Positions 53,430 to 62,351 of a stretch of DNA of 64,000 bases are shown piece by piece (position 1 is the stretch's first letter; each line of letters begins with the position of its first letter). A model generated the notes under the pieces. That model did no database searches. It was given only the letters and a program-made list of their open reading frames with translations, and was not told the origin of the DNA. A program made the translations under genes and the position numbers. This DNA comes from Pseudomonas veronii. Its GTDB lineage: Bacteria > Pseudomonadota > Gammaproteobacteria > Pseudomonadales > Pseudomonadaceae. The stretch covers positions 119,500 through 183,499 of the forward strand of contig NZ_JYLL01000010.1 in NCBI RefSeq assembly GCF_001439695.1, written 5' to 3'.

Positions 53430-54389
53430 TTATCGGGTACTGGCCTGAAATCGCTTGCGATACGCTGCCGGCAGCATCCCCACCCGCTGCTGGAACAGGC
53501 GCCGGAACGAGTTGCTGTCTTCGTAGCCCACCGCATAGGTGATGCTTTCGAGGGTCATGCGCGTCGACTCCAGCATCTGCTTGGCGCGCTCCAGGCGCAG
53601 GGTCTGCACATAAGCGATCGGTGTATAGCCGGTGGCATCCTTGAAACGTCGCTTGAAATTGCGCACCCCAAAACCAAAGTGCCGGGCCACCTCGTCAATC
53701 ACCAGCGCCTCGGCGCAGTGCTGCTCCAGCCAATGCTGCACGCGCAGTATCTGCGCGTCGCCGTGGCTCTTGGGCAACGACCACATCGCGTACACCGACT
53801 GCACCGTCCGCACCGTGTCGATCAGCAGGTATTTGCCACAGGTGTGAGCCAGTTCCGGCGAGCCGAAGCGGCGGATCAGGTGAAGCATCAAGTCCATCGC
53901 CGCACTGGCGCCACCACAGGTGATCACGCGGTTTTCTTCGCAGAGCATCTGCGCGTCATCGAGGCTTACGTCTGCGTAGCGTCGCCGGAAAAGCTCGGCA
54001 AACGCCCAGTGGGTGGTGGCGCGCAAGCCTTGCAGTACACCGGTTTCCGCCAACAGAAAGGCGGCGGTACACATCGACGCCAGCACGGCGCCGCGCCCAT
54101 GCTGTTCGCGCAGCCAGGGGCCGAAGGCGGCAAACGTCGGCAAAGCCTCTTTCAAGGTGAAGAGAAAGCCGGGGATCAACACCAGGTCGGTCTGTGCGAT
54201 CTGCGCGGTCGAACAGGCCACTTGCAGACGCTGCCCGCCCCAGGCATTCACGGCCTGGCCGTCGAGGGACGCGACCACGATCTCGAAGGGCGGATGGTCG
54301 GCAAACAGGTTGGCGGCGCTGAGCATTTCCAGGGCCAGGGTGGCGCTGGCGGCGGAGCAGTGATCGGCCAGGAGCAAGGTAATGTGCAT
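53430..54389 (-). CDS. GlxA-type AraC regulator with DJ-1/PfpI domain
   Basis: A 319-residue regulator: DJ-1/PfpI domain (about 1-165; ASMCTAAFLLAETGVLQG with the elbow Cys) and AraC domain (about 215-315; ARHFGFGVRNFKRRFKDATG and MTLESITYAVGYEDSNSFRRLFQ). It is the second GlxA-type protein within 3 kb; the two are clearly different in sequence. It is divergent from the thioesterase gene. Ligand and targets are unknown. Confidence 0.9.
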   Translation of the reverse strand: MHITLLLADHCSAASATLALEMLSAANLFADHPPFEIVVASLDGQAVNAWGGQRLQVACSTAQIAQTDLVLIPGFLFTLKEALPTFAAFGPWLREQHGRGAVLASMCTAAFLLAETGVLQGLRATTHWAFAELFRRRYADVSLDDAQMLCEENRVITCGGASAAMDLMLHLIRRFGSPELAHTCGKYLLIDTVRTVQSVYAMWSLPKSHGDAQILRVQHWLEQHCAEALVIDEVARHFGFGVRNFKRRFKDATGYTPIAYVQTLRLERAKQMLESTRMTLESITYAVGYEDSNSFRRLFQQRVGMLPAAYRKRFQASTR

Positions 54390-54496
54390 TCACGGACCTT
54401 TTTGCGCTTTTCGCATTAAATAAGTCATTTGCGCACCTACCTTAGCCGATTTGGCGCCCTTACAGTGCTGCCACTGTTCAACTCTGTGGCGTCTCT

Positions 54497-55039
54497 ATGA
54501 ATCTCTGGTTTCGATTGCTCTACATGCTCTGCTGTCGCCCCTGGCGCAAGCCTGCCCATGGCCTGGCCACCACCGTGGTACGCATGCGGGTGTGGCCGCT
54601 GGACCTGGATCTCAACCGGCATGTCACCAATGGCCGCTACTTCACCCTGGCGGACGTTGCCCGGATGGATTTTGTCTTGCGCACCGGCGCTTTTCGCGTG
54701 GCCCTGCGCAACAAGGCGCTGCCGATCGTGGGCGATACCTGGGGCAAGTTCCGCCGCGAACTCAAGGTGTTCGAAGTGTTCGAGGTACACACCCGCATAC
54801 TCGGCTGGGACCACAAGTGGAGCCTGATGGAGCACCGTTTCGTCAGCAAGGGTCGGGTGGTCGGCGTGGTGGTGATGCGCGGGCTGTTCCGCTCAGCCAA
54901 GGGCACCCTGCCCCCGGCGGATTTCCTGCGGGAGCTGGGGCTGGCCGAAACATCGCCGCCCCTGCCGCAGTGGCTGAGCGACTGGGCGCAGAGTTGCGAG
55001 GCGATGAGCGTGCAATTGCGAGGTGAGGAACAGGATTGA
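54497..55039 (+). CDS. Acyl-CoA thioesterase (4HBT, THEM6-like)
   Basis: A 180-residue hotdog-fold protein. MRVWPLDLDLNRHVTNGRYFTLADVARMDF is the diagnostic first helix with catalytic Asp and the preceding DLNRHVTNG loop; later strands are VFEVFEVHTRILGWDHKW. It would hydrolyse an acyl-CoA. A short hydrophobic N-terminus (LWFRLLYMLCC) may bind the membrane. The gene ends in the 3' edge of the degraded Fic gene. Confidence 0.85.
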   Translation: MNLWFRLLYMLCCRPWRKPAHGLATTVVRMRVWPLDLDLNRHVTNGRYFTLADVARMDFVLRTGAFRVALRNKALPIVGDTWGKFRRELKVFEVFEVHTRILGWDHKWSLMEHRFVSKGRVVGVVVMRGLFRSAKGTLPPADFLRELGLAETSPPLPQWLSDWAQSCEAMSVQLRGEEQD

Positions 55040-55440
55040 GGATCATCCGCTCATCATCGTCTTGAGGCATGCGCTCCTTGGCCAACATGTCCTTGGCGAT
55101 TTTACGAGTCGTCGCGGCGCCTTCCAACTGCGCGCTGGATATAGGAGTCCACCAGATACCGAGTGTTATCGCGGTATTGGGGAGAAGACGCCACTGCCCC
55201 GCCCAAGCTGGACGTCAACGACTCGACGCCGTGAACAACCGCCTCACAAAAGTCAGTGATGCACAAAAAAAAAGCACTGCCGCACTCGCTGCGAAGCTCC
55301 AGGGTCTTACTCGCGCAAGCCAGGGACATCTTGATAGCTGCCCATGCGGCCTCTTTCTTGAGACCCGGCGCTGGATATCGACGAAACTCGTCCCAATGCA
55401 GATACCGGCCCTTGTCATCGACAGCTTTATAGATTGAGTC
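55022..55440 (-). pseudogene. Degraded Fic-family protein gene
   Basis: The - strand reads YKAVDDKGRYLHWDEFRRYPAPG and later ITDFCEAVVHGVESLTSSLGG, RYLVDSYI. After a frameshift near 55140 it continues ISSAQLEGAATTRKIAKDML and DDDERMILN. These are the N-terminal region and the pre-Fic inhibitory-type helix (S-x-x-EG, here SAQLEGAATTR) of Fic AMP-transferases. The start, and everything from MILN onward including the HPFxxGNGR active site, are missing. It fills the otherwise empty gap between the thioesterase and the ABC transporter and overlaps the thioesterase end by a few codons. Confidence 0.75.
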
Positions 55441-55472
55441 GCCAGGCGCTGCTCAGACTGATCAAGTCATAC

Positions 55473-56261
55473 CTACCAGTTCTCCCCCAACCCCAGCAAG
55501 CCAAGTATCTGCCGGCGCAGGTCCACCAGATAAGGATCGTCGCGGTGCCGGGGGTATGGCCGCTCGATGGTCAATTGCGCCTGCAGGGTCGCCGGGCGGT
55601 CGCTGAACACGATCACGCGGTTGGCCAGGAGCAAGGCTTCTTCCACATCGTGGGTCACCAGCAACGCCGTGTAGCCCTGGCGTTGCCACAGGTCGATCAG
55701 TTCCTTTTGCATGGTGATGCGGGTCAGGGAATCGAGTTTGCCCAAGGGCTCGTCGAGGATCAGCAGGCGCGGCTGGTTCACCAACGCACGGGCCAGCGCA
55801 ACCCGCTGCGCCATGCCGCCGGACAGTTGCCGAGGGAAGGCGCGGGCGAATTGGCTGAGGCCGACTTTTTCCAAGGCCTCATCGACTTTGGCGGCATGGG
55901 TCTTGAGCAGGCCCTGGGCTTCGAGGCCGAGGGCGACGTTGTCCCACACGCGGCGCCACGGATACAAGGTCGGGTCCTGGAACACCACCACGCGGCTCGG
56001 GTCCGGGCCGCTGATCGACTCACCATCGGCGAGCAAGCGCCCGGAATCCACCGGTTCCAGCCCAGCGACCAGACGCAGCAAGGTGGACTTGCCGCACCCC
56101 GAAGGCCCGAGCAAGGCAATGAACTCCCCCGCTGCCACGTCCAGCGAAACCCGCTGCAGCACCGGCAGATGCTCACCGTCCAAGGCAAACCCGTGGCTCA
56201 GGTTTTCGATGCGCAGCGCCAATCCCGCCGCGGCTTCTACTGCGGTTGCCAGGGCTACCAT
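55473..56261 (-). CDS. NitT/TauT-type ABC transporter ATP-binding protein (SsuB-like)
   Basis: A 262-residue ATPase. Walker A GPSGCGKST is near residue 55, Q-loop FQDP, signature LSGGMAQR, Walker B RLLILDEP and the switch His in VTHD. It energises the importer with the permease and binding protein genes upstream. The ATG at 56261 overlaps the permease stop (ATGGTAG), so the start is clear. The last gene of a three-gene operon. Confidence 0.92.
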   Translation of the reverse strand: MVALATAVEAAAGLALRIENLSHGFALDGEHLPVLQRVSLDVAAGEFIALLGPSGCGKSTLLRLVAGLEPVDSGRLLADGESISGPDPSRVVVFQDPTLYPWRRVWDNVALGLEAQGLLKTHAAKVDEALEKVGLSQFARAFPRQLSGGMAQRVALARALVNQPRLLILDEPLGKLDSLTRITMQKELIDLWQRQGYTALLVTHDVEEALLLANRVIVFSDRPATLQAQLTIERPYPRHRDDPYLVDLRRQILGLLGLGENW

Positions 56262-57244
56262 TTCATCGCTCCTTTCTGCCAGGCCAGCAAGTGGTCGCGC
56301 AGCCGGAACAAGCCGCTGATCAACCCCGAGCAGGCCAGCGCCATGATTAACAACGCTGCATACATATTCGCGTAGGCCGCCCACCCCTGGGCCCATTGCA
56401 GGTACCAGCCGATGCCGGATTTCACGCCCATCATTTCCGCCACCACCAGGGTCGAAAACGAGGCGCCGAGGCCCATGAACAGGCCGACGAACACATGGGG
56501 CAAGGCGGCGGGAATCGCCACCTTGAAAATCAGGAAAGGCTGTTTTGCACCAAGGGTGCGCGCCACGTCGTAATAGGCTTTATCGACACTGGCCACGCCG
56601 GACCAGGTCAGCACCGTGACCGGAAACCAAGTGGCCAGGGCGATCAGGAAGACGCTGGCGCTCCAACTGCTGGGGAACAGGAAAAAGCACAACGGCAACA
56701 GCGCCGTCGACGGCACCGGGCCGAGGATGCGCAGCACCGGATGCAGCCAATAGCCGATACGCGTCGACCAACCGATGGCCACGCCGGCGATAAACCCGGT
56801 CGCCGCGCCCAACGCCACGCCCGCACCGAGCAGCAACGCCGAATGCAGCAGGCTGTCGGCCAGGCGCACGTAGTCTTCGACATACACCGCGAGCAGGGCC
56901 TGGGGCGGCGCGAAGAACGGTACCGGCAGCAGCGCGAGTTTCGCCGTGAGCAGCTCCCAAATGCCCAACAGCAGCGGTAAAGCGATCAGCCATGACGCGG
57001 CTCCGCGCAGGCGCAGGCCGAGCCTGGCGAACCGGCGCCCGGCCACACTCGACACCCCGAACACCGCCGCCACGCCCACGCAGAGATGGGTCAAACCTTG
57101 GGTCATCGGCCAGTCGCGCGTCGCATTGGGCCAGTAGCTGATCAGCAGCGCCACGGCCAACCAGGCGCCGACCACCGCCAGGACCGGCCACCCGATCTTG
57201 AACGCCACGGGTGGGTTGAGGGTGGTCGCGTCAACTGAAGACAT
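56255..57244 (-). CDS. NitT/TauT-type ABC transporter permease (SsuC-like)
   Basis: A 329-residue inner-membrane protein with about eight hydrophobic segments. The permease loop that meets the ATPase is in ARTLGAKQPFLIFKVAIPAALPHVF (EAA-type), and LGASFSTLVVAEMMG is typical of SsuC/TauC. It is about 60 residues longer than common SsuC because of extra N-terminal membrane segments. Its start lies inside the end of the binding-protein gene by 14 bases. Confidence 0.88.
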   Translation of the reverse strand: MSSVDATTLNPPVAFKIGWPVLAVVGAWLAVALLISYWPNATRDWPMTQGLTHLCVGVAAVFGVSSVAGRRFARLGLRLRGAASWLIALPLLLGIWELLTAKLALLPVPFFAPPQALLAVYVEDYVRLADSLLHSALLLGAGVALGAATGFIAGVAIGWSTRIGYWLHPVLRILGPVPSTALLPLCFFLFPSSWSASVFLIALATWFPVTVLTWSGVASVDKAYYDVARTLGAKQPFLIFKVAIPAALPHVFVGLFMGLGASFSTLVVAEMMGVKSGIGWYLQWAQGWAAYANMYAALLIMALACSGLISGLFRLRDHLLAWQKGAMKW

Positions 57245-58298
57245 CGGCGGTGATCTCCTTGGCGAACGCCAGCGGGTCGGTGCCCTGGCTGATCACTTCC
57301 ACGGTTTTCAAGTCGGTGACGTAGGTGGTGATTTCCGCGGTCAGCGCGGTGCCGACCGCATGGTGGCCGTGGGTGTGGTCGTGGAGGATCGCCTGGACTT
57401 CTTCGGTGGAGGTGTTCAACGCATAGGCCTGGAAACCCTTGGCGACGACCTCGGGGTGTTGCACGGAATAGTCATGGGCTTCGAGGATCGCCTGGGTCAG
57501 CGCCGCGACCACCCGCTTGTCTTCGCGCACCAGCTTGCCGGTGACACCGACCACGCAGCAGCTGAGGTTGGCGTAGGCCTCCACCAGGTTGGTGGACAGT
57601 TCCCGCGCCACGCCGGATTTGATCAGGCGATACATGAACGGGTCGCTGCCGCTGACCGCCTGCACCTCGCTGCGCTCCAGGGCGGTGCCGAGCAGGTCGG
57701 CCGGGTACAGGCGCCATTCGACGTCGCGCACCGGGTCGATGCCGTGCTTCTTGAGCAGGATCGAGAAGAAATTGCGGTCCGGGCTGGCCATGTCCGTCAC
57801 GCCGATCGTCTTGCCCTTGAGGGCTTCGAGTGTGCTTACGCCGCCGTTCGCCGCACTGAGCAAACGCAGGCAGCCGCCATGGGTGCCGGCGGTCAGCTTG
57901 ACGTCGAAGCCCTGCTCCAGGGCCTTGAGCCAACGCAGCGCCATGCCCACACCGGCATCGGCCTTGCCGGTGGCGATGGCTTCCAGCAGCACCTCGGTGG
58001 AATTGCCGAAATTGACCAGTTCCACATCCAGGTTGTGCTGTTTGAAGAAACCTTGACCGTGGGCGATCACCACCGGGGCCAGGCACACGGCATTCAGGTT
58101 GACCGCCAGTTTCAACGCGCGAGGCGCATCCAGGCGGATGAACTCACCGGTGCCGGCGGGCTCCTGGGGCGTGTGGTGCGCGGCGTGCTCGTCGGCGGCG
58201 AAGCCCAGGCGGGGCAGCGACAGCAGCAAGGGGCTGGCCAGGGTAATACCGGCCATGCCCAGGAGGCGGCGGCGGGTTAAAGGATCGAAAGCGGCCAT
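57231..58298 (-). CDS. NitT/TauT-type ABC transporter substrate-binding protein with Tat signal
   Basis: A 355-residue binding protein. The N-terminus TRRRLLGMAGITLASPLLL is a twin-arginine signal, so it is exported folded. The NMT1/SsuA-like fold is seen in GNSTEVLLEAIATGKADAGVGMALRWL and LKGKTIGVTDMASPDRNFF. A His-rich stretch (HDHTHGHH) lies near residue 300. The substrate is unknown: sulfonate, taurine, nitrate or a related anion. First gene of the operon with its permease and ATPase. Confidence 0.86.
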   Translation of the reverse strand: MAAFDPLTRRRLLGMAGITLASPLLLSLPRLGFAADEHAAHHTPQEPAGTGEFIRLDAPRALKLAVNLNAVCLAPVVIAHGQGFFKQHNLDVELVNFGNSTEVLLEAIATGKADAGVGMALRWLKALEQGFDVKLTAGTHGGCLRLLSAANGGVSTLEALKGKTIGVTDMASPDRNFFSILLKKHGIDPVRDVEWRLYPADLLGTALERSEVQAVSGSDPFMYRLIKSGVARELSTNLVEAYANLSCCVVGVTGKLVREDKRVVAALTQAILEAHDYSVQHPEVVAKGFQAYALNTSTEEVQAILHDHTHGHHAVGTALTAEITTYVTDLKTVEVISQGTDPLAFAKEITADVFS

Positions 58299-58409
58299 GC
58301 AAAAACTCCCATGATTGTGTTCGCTAGGTAGATTGCGCGCCTTGCGTCATGCAGGGCACTCGCGACAAAACTACAATTTGATTATATTAATCAGCGACAA
58401 TTATGAAAG

Positions 58410-58429
58410 AACCATATAATTCTATGGTT
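58410..58429. promoter_or_regulatory. Inverted repeat upstream of the ABC transporter operon
   Basis: AACCATA-TAATTC-TATGGTT is a perfect 7-bp dyad about 112 bases upstream of the binding-protein start, in an AT-rich spacer. It is a candidate operator. Regulator unknown. Confidence 0.35.
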
Positions 58430-58463
58430 ATGCCCGATGCCTCGAAACGCACAAAAAGCCCCC

Positions 58464-58637
58464 TAAGCTCAGATCGGAACAGTATTTATCGGGGTGTATG
58501 CGCAGTGGGTACAGACCGGGAAATGGGAGAAACCGCACCTGTAACCGGGGACGATCGATCAGTTGGCTGAGCAGCAGAAGATCGCAGATGCGTTCTTCAA
58601 GCCGGTGGATGCACAGGACGTGCAGACCTGGACGTGA
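58464..58637 (+). pseudogene. Possible 3' remnant of a lost gene
   Basis: One + frame between stops reads AQIGTVFIGVYAQWVQTG...HL, stop, PGTIDQLAEQQKIADAFF...DVQTWT, stop, followed directly by a terminator. The helix-like QQKIADAFF resembles C-termini of periplasmic binding proteins. One in-frame stop and no start mean that it is not functional. The identity is weak. Confidence 0.3.
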
Positions 58638-58640
58638 TGC

Positions 58641-58666
58641 AGGGGGAATGCGCTTGATTCCCCCCT
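58641..58666 (+). terminator. Intrinsic terminator before the aquaporin 3' end
   Basis: GGGGGAAT-gcgcttg-ATTCCCCC followed by C and five T. It would end + strand transcription from the remnant and also lies just downstream of the - strand aquaporin gene. Confidence 0.75.
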
Positions 58667-58674
58667 TTTTCGAT

Positions 58675-59379
58675 TCAAGCCGGGCTGCGCGCCTCCCACC
58701 CGCGCGCCGCCAACGCCCCCAACACCCCGCCGGCAATCGGCGCCAGCCAGAACGCCCAGAGTTGCGCGAGGTACTCGACCCCGGCGAACAACGCCGGCCC
58801 GGTGCTGCGCGCCGGGTTGACCGAGGTGTTGGTCACGGGGATCAGGATCAGGTGAATCAAAGTCAGCGCCAGGCCGATGGCAATCGGCGCAAAGCCGGCA
58901 ACCGCGCCCGGTGCGGTCACGCGCATGATGATCAGGACAAAGAAGAACGTAGCGATCAGTTCGGCCAGCAACGCCGCCTTCATGTCGAACTGGCCCGGGC
59001 TCAGCGGGCCATAGCCGTTGGCGGCAAAACCACCCGGCTCAAAACCCGACTGCCCGTTGGCAATCACGTACAGGGCGGCAGAGGCGACAATCGCTCCTGC
59101 GACCTGGGCGGCGATGTAAGGCAGCACATCGGCACCGGGAACGCGGCGCCCGGCCCATAGGCCGATGGTCACCGCCGGGTTGAAATGCCCGCCTGAGACA
59201 CCGCCCACCGCGTAGGCCATGGTCAGCACGGTGAGCCCGAACGCCAGGGACACCCCCAGAAACCCGATCCCCAGCGTCGGGAATGCCGCCGCCAGGATGG
59301 CACTGCCACACCCGCCGAACGTCAACCAGAAGGTACCTGCAAACTCTGCGGTCAAACGCTTTTGCACAATCGACTCCAT
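58675..59379 (-). CDS. aqpZ: Aquaporin Z
   Basis: A 234-residue water channel with six membrane segments. Both NPA boxes are present ([10 protein letters not shown] near residue 66 and [11 protein letters not shown] near 188). The selectivity-filter residues fit a water channel: Phe in the first helix (TAEFAGTFW), His in helix 5 (LTLIHLI), Thr and Arg in TSVNPARS. This AqpZ pattern distinguishes it from glycerol facilitators. It is a single gene. Confidence 0.95.
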   Translation of the reverse strand: MESIVQKRLTAEFAGTFWLTFGGCGSAILAAAFPTLGIGFLGVSLAFGLTVLTMAYAVGGVSGGHFNPAVTIGLWAGRRVPGADVLPYIAAQVAGAIVASAALYVIANGQSGFEPGGFAANGYGPLSPGQFDMKAALLAELIATFFFVLIIMRVTAPGAVAGFAPIAIGLALTLIHLILIPVTNTSVNPARSTGPALFAGVEYLAQLWAFWLAPIAGGVLGALAARGWEARSPA

Positions 59380-59500
59380 TGCTTTTCAAACACCACGGCC
59401 CTGATCGAAGGGCATGGTGATCGCCGTCACCACAGGATGTGAGAGGTCCTGGGAGACGGTAGCAACAGGCATCAAAGTGCCCTGTAAGACTTGTCTGATT

Positions 59501-60685
59501 TCAGTCGCGCGCGACACCCTGACCGAACCGTCGGATCGCCAGGCAATAACCGATCAACGCCAGCGCGGCCAGCAACCCGCCCGCCGCGCCGATCCAGGCG
59601 AAGCCGAAGTGGCTGCCGACCCAACTGCCCAGCAACGCGCCGCCGCCGATGCCAATGTTGTAGATGCCGGAGAACATCGCCATGGCCACGTCGGTGGCGT
59701 CCGGGGCGAGCACCAGGACCTTGGACTGCATGGCCAGGCCGAAGCCCATGATCGCCATGCCCCAGAACACGCTCAGGCCGACGAGGTAGGATTCGGCCCC
59801 GCTCAACGGCAGCAGCAGCGCCAGGCACGCGCCCAGCAGGAACACCGCACCGACCACGAACAGATGCGGGTTGAAACGGTGTACCAGGCTGAACAACAGC
59901 GAGCCGATGATGCCCGCGCCGCCGAACACCAGCAGGAACAGGGTCACGACGTTACCGCTCAGGCCGGCGACACGTTCGACAAACGGTTCGATATAGCTGT
60001 AGGCGGTGAATTGCGCGGTGACCACCATGGCGGTGAGCACGTACAGCGCCACCAGCGCCGGGCGCTTGAACAGCAGCGGCAGGCTGCGCAGGGAGCCTGA
60101 GTTCTGGCTCGGCAACAGCGGCAAGGTGCGCGCCAGCCAGAACACCAGGCCGGCGGCGAAGGCCGCAATCACCAGGAACGTGGTGCGCCAGCCCATCGCT
60201 TCGCCCAGCAGGCGGCCCAGGGGGATGCCCAACACCATCGCCAGCGACGTGCCGGTGGCCAATAGGCCGAGGGCTTGCACCTGTTTGCCGGCCGGCGCCA
60301 GGCGTACCGCGAGGGACGCGGTAATCGACCAGAACAGCGCATGGGACAAGGCGATGCCGATCCGACTGACCATCAGCAGGCCGAAGCTGGTGGCGACGCT
60401 GGAGAGGATATGACTGACGATGAACAGGCCGAACAACACGATCAGCAGCTTGCGCCGTTCGATGTTGCGCGTCAGCAGCATCACCGGCAGCGAGGTCAGC
60501 GACACGATCCAGGCATAGATGGTGAGCATCAGGCCGACGCTGGCAATGGGCATGTCGAAGCTGGCGCCGATGGCGCTGAGCAGGCCGACGGGCACAAATT
60601 CGGTGGTATTGAACACAAAGGCGGCCAGCGCGAGGGCGATGACCGGTTGCCAGTTGGCACGGGGCGTTGCGGTTGAAAGGCTCAT
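59501..60685 (-). CDS. MFS sugar/drug efflux transporter (SotB-like)
   Basis: A 394-residue major facilitator with twelve hydrophobic segments. The first helix [17 protein letters not shown] and the loop [11 protein letters not shown] are typical of the SotB/SetB and AraJ group, which export arabinose, IPTG or drugs. ATG 60685 gives the standard start; the open frame extends 10 codons upstream. The nearby araH-like gene suggests a possible link with pentose handling, but the distance makes this speculative. Confidence 0.88.
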   Translation of the reverse strand: MSLSTATPRANWQPVIALALAAFVFNTTEFVPVGLLSAIGASFDMPIASVGLMLTIYAWIVSLTSLPVMLLTRNIERRKLLIVLFGLFIVSHILSSVATSFGLLMVSRIGIALSHALFWSITASLAVRLAPAGKQVQALGLLATGTSLAMVLGIPLGRLLGEAMGWRTTFLVIAAFAAGLVFWLARTLPLLPSQNSGSLRSLPLLFKRPALVALYVLTAMVVTAQFTAYSYIEPFVERVAGLSGNVVTLFLLVFGGAGIIGSLLFSLVHRFNPHLFVVGAVFLLGACLALLLPLSGAESYLVGLSVFWGMAIMGFGLAMQSKVLVLAPDATDVAMAMFSGIYNIGIGGGALLGSWVGSHFGFAWIGAAGGLLAALALIGYCLAIRRFGQGVARD

Positions 60686-60809
60686 TGAAGGGCGCGGCAC
60701 TCTGACGATGATCAAACGGCCACCCAGGACAAGCGCCGCCGCCGAGCATTCTATAGGTTTCTCGGGCGGCTGTTGACGCTCATCCGGGGCAAATCGCCTG
60801 CGCGATCGA

Positions 60810-61172
60810 TCAGGGCGAGGTCAGGGTGATCAAGTAGCTACCCGTCTGAATGGGCTTATCGAAGGCGTCCACCAGGACATACTGCTGGTCGTAATAACGT
60901 CCGTTGGGGGTGTCGGCCATCAACCGCACATAGGCGTTGGGCGCGCCCACCGCCTTGACGCTGCGGACCGGCTGCACCGCGAGCTGGTTGCCGCGACTGG
61001 CCTGCGGGCAGCCTTTCAAGTCCATTATCGAGCCGCTCGCCGCCGCCGTGGTGCAGCCCGGCTCGACGATACTGCCGTAGAATCGGACGACGCCACCCTG
61101 CGGCGCCGCCATGCACGTCCCCGTCCATACAGCGAGGAAGCCTGTAACCAGTGACAAACGTATAACGTTCAT
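60810..61172 (-). CDS. Type 1 pilin-like small exported protein
   Basis: A 120-residue protein with a signal peptide (cleavage near CMA-A). [15 protein letters not shown] and LKGCP are the first strand and the disulfide Cys pair of type 1 fimbrial-like pilins. It is shorter than normal pilins and there is no chaperone or usher gene in the window, so it is probably a stand-alone periplasmic or surface protein. The C-terminus (SYLITLTSP) is beta-strand-like. Confidence 0.6.
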   Translation of the reverse strand: MNVIRLSLVTGFLAVWTGTCMAAPQGGVVRFYGSIVEPGCTTAAASGSIMDLKGCPQASRGNQLAVQPVRSVKAVGAPNAYVRLMADTPNGRYYDQQYVLVDAFDKPIQTGSYLITLTSP

Positions 61173-61267
61173 GTCGACGCTCCTTCTTGGGTTGACAAGA
61201 AGTGAGTCGTCCGTTTTGACGCAGGCTTTAGGCCTTTCGTCGCTTTAAGAAATGTCTGATAGACCGA

Positions 61268-62266
61268 TCACGGGTCCACCTGCCCCATCAATTGCGGAAT
61301 GCTTTCCGGGCGCTGCGCATAACGTTGCGCCAACGCCGCACACACCATCAGCTGGATCTGGTGAAACAGCATCAACGGCAGGATCAACACACCCATGGTC
61401 GCCCCGGCGAACAGCACCTGGGCCATCGGCACTCCGGTCGCCAGGCTTTTCTTCGAACCGCAGAACAGGATGGTGATGCGGTCCTCCTGATTAAAGCCAA
61501 AAGCCTTGCCCAGCAGCGTGGACGCCAGCAATACCAGGGCGAGCAACACGCAGCAGGCCACCACCAGGCCGCCCAGCTCCCACAGCGGAATCTGCTGCCA
61601 GATGCCTTGGATGACCGCTTCGCTGAACGCGCCGTAGACCACCAACAGGATCGAGCCTTGGTCGACGAACTTCAGCCAGGCCTTGTTGCGGCCGACCCAC
61701 TCGCCGATCCAGCGGCGGGCGATCTGCCCGGCGATGAACGGCAACAGCAATTGCACGCTGATTTTCAGGATGGCGTCGACGGTCGAACCGCTCTCGCCGT
61801 GGACATTCAGCAACAGCGTCACCAGCAACGGCGTGAGGAAGATCCCGAACAGGCTCGACGCCGCCGCGCTGCAGATCGCCGCCGGGATATTGCCGCGCGC
61901 CAGGGACGTAAAGGCAATCGCCGACTGCACCGTGGCCGGCAACGCGCACAGATAGAGCATGCCCATGTACAGGTCTTTGCCGATCAGCGGCGACAACAGC
62001 GGTTTGAGCGCCAGGCCCAACAAGGGGAACAGCACAAAAGTCAGGCTGAACACCAGCAGGTGCAGGCGCCAGTGCCCGGCCCCGGCGACGATGGCCTGGC
62101 GCGACAGCTTGGCGCCGTGCAGGAAAAACAACAGCGCGATGGCCAGGTTGGTCACCCAGCCGAAAGCCACGGCGGTCTGGCCGCTGGCGGGCAGCAAGGA
62201 CGCAAGGAGCACGGTGGCAATCAGGGTCAGGGTGAAATTGTCGGGCAGAAAACGCGGGCGAGTCAT
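61268..62266 (-). CDS. Bile acid:sodium symporter family transporter (YfeH-like)
   Basis: A 332-residue membrane protein with about ten hydrophobic segments. YLCALPATVQSAIAFTSLARGN is the diagnostic discontinuous helix, and FCGSKKSLATGVPMAQVLF the second. This is the SBF-like (DUF4137/YfeH) branch of the BASS superfamily; the substrate is unknown, probably an organic anion. It is divergent from an AraC gene across 85 bases, which suggests control by it. Confidence 0.9.
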   Translation of the reverse strand: MTRPRFLPDNFTLTLIATVLLASLLPASGQTAVAFGWVTNLAIALLFFLHGAKLSRQAIVAGAGHWRLHLLVFSLTFVLFPLLGLALKPLLSPLIGKDLYMGMLYLCALPATVQSAIAFTSLARGNIPAAICSAAASSLFGIFLTPLLVTLLLNVHGESGSTVDAILKISVQLLLPFIAGQIARRWIGEWVGRNKAWLKFVDQGSILLVVYGAFSEAVIQGIWQQIPLWELGGLVVACCVLLALVLLASTLLGKAFGFNQEDRITILFCGSKKSLATGVPMAQVLFAGATMGVLILPLMLFHQIQLMVCAALAQRYAQRPESIPQLMGQVDP

Positions 62267-62351
62267 AAGCAGGATCTTCCGGGGTTGCCAAGAACGTCAT
62301 CGCGACTCTAACGTAACGCTTTATTACCGACTAACGCCAATGAGCCAGTAA

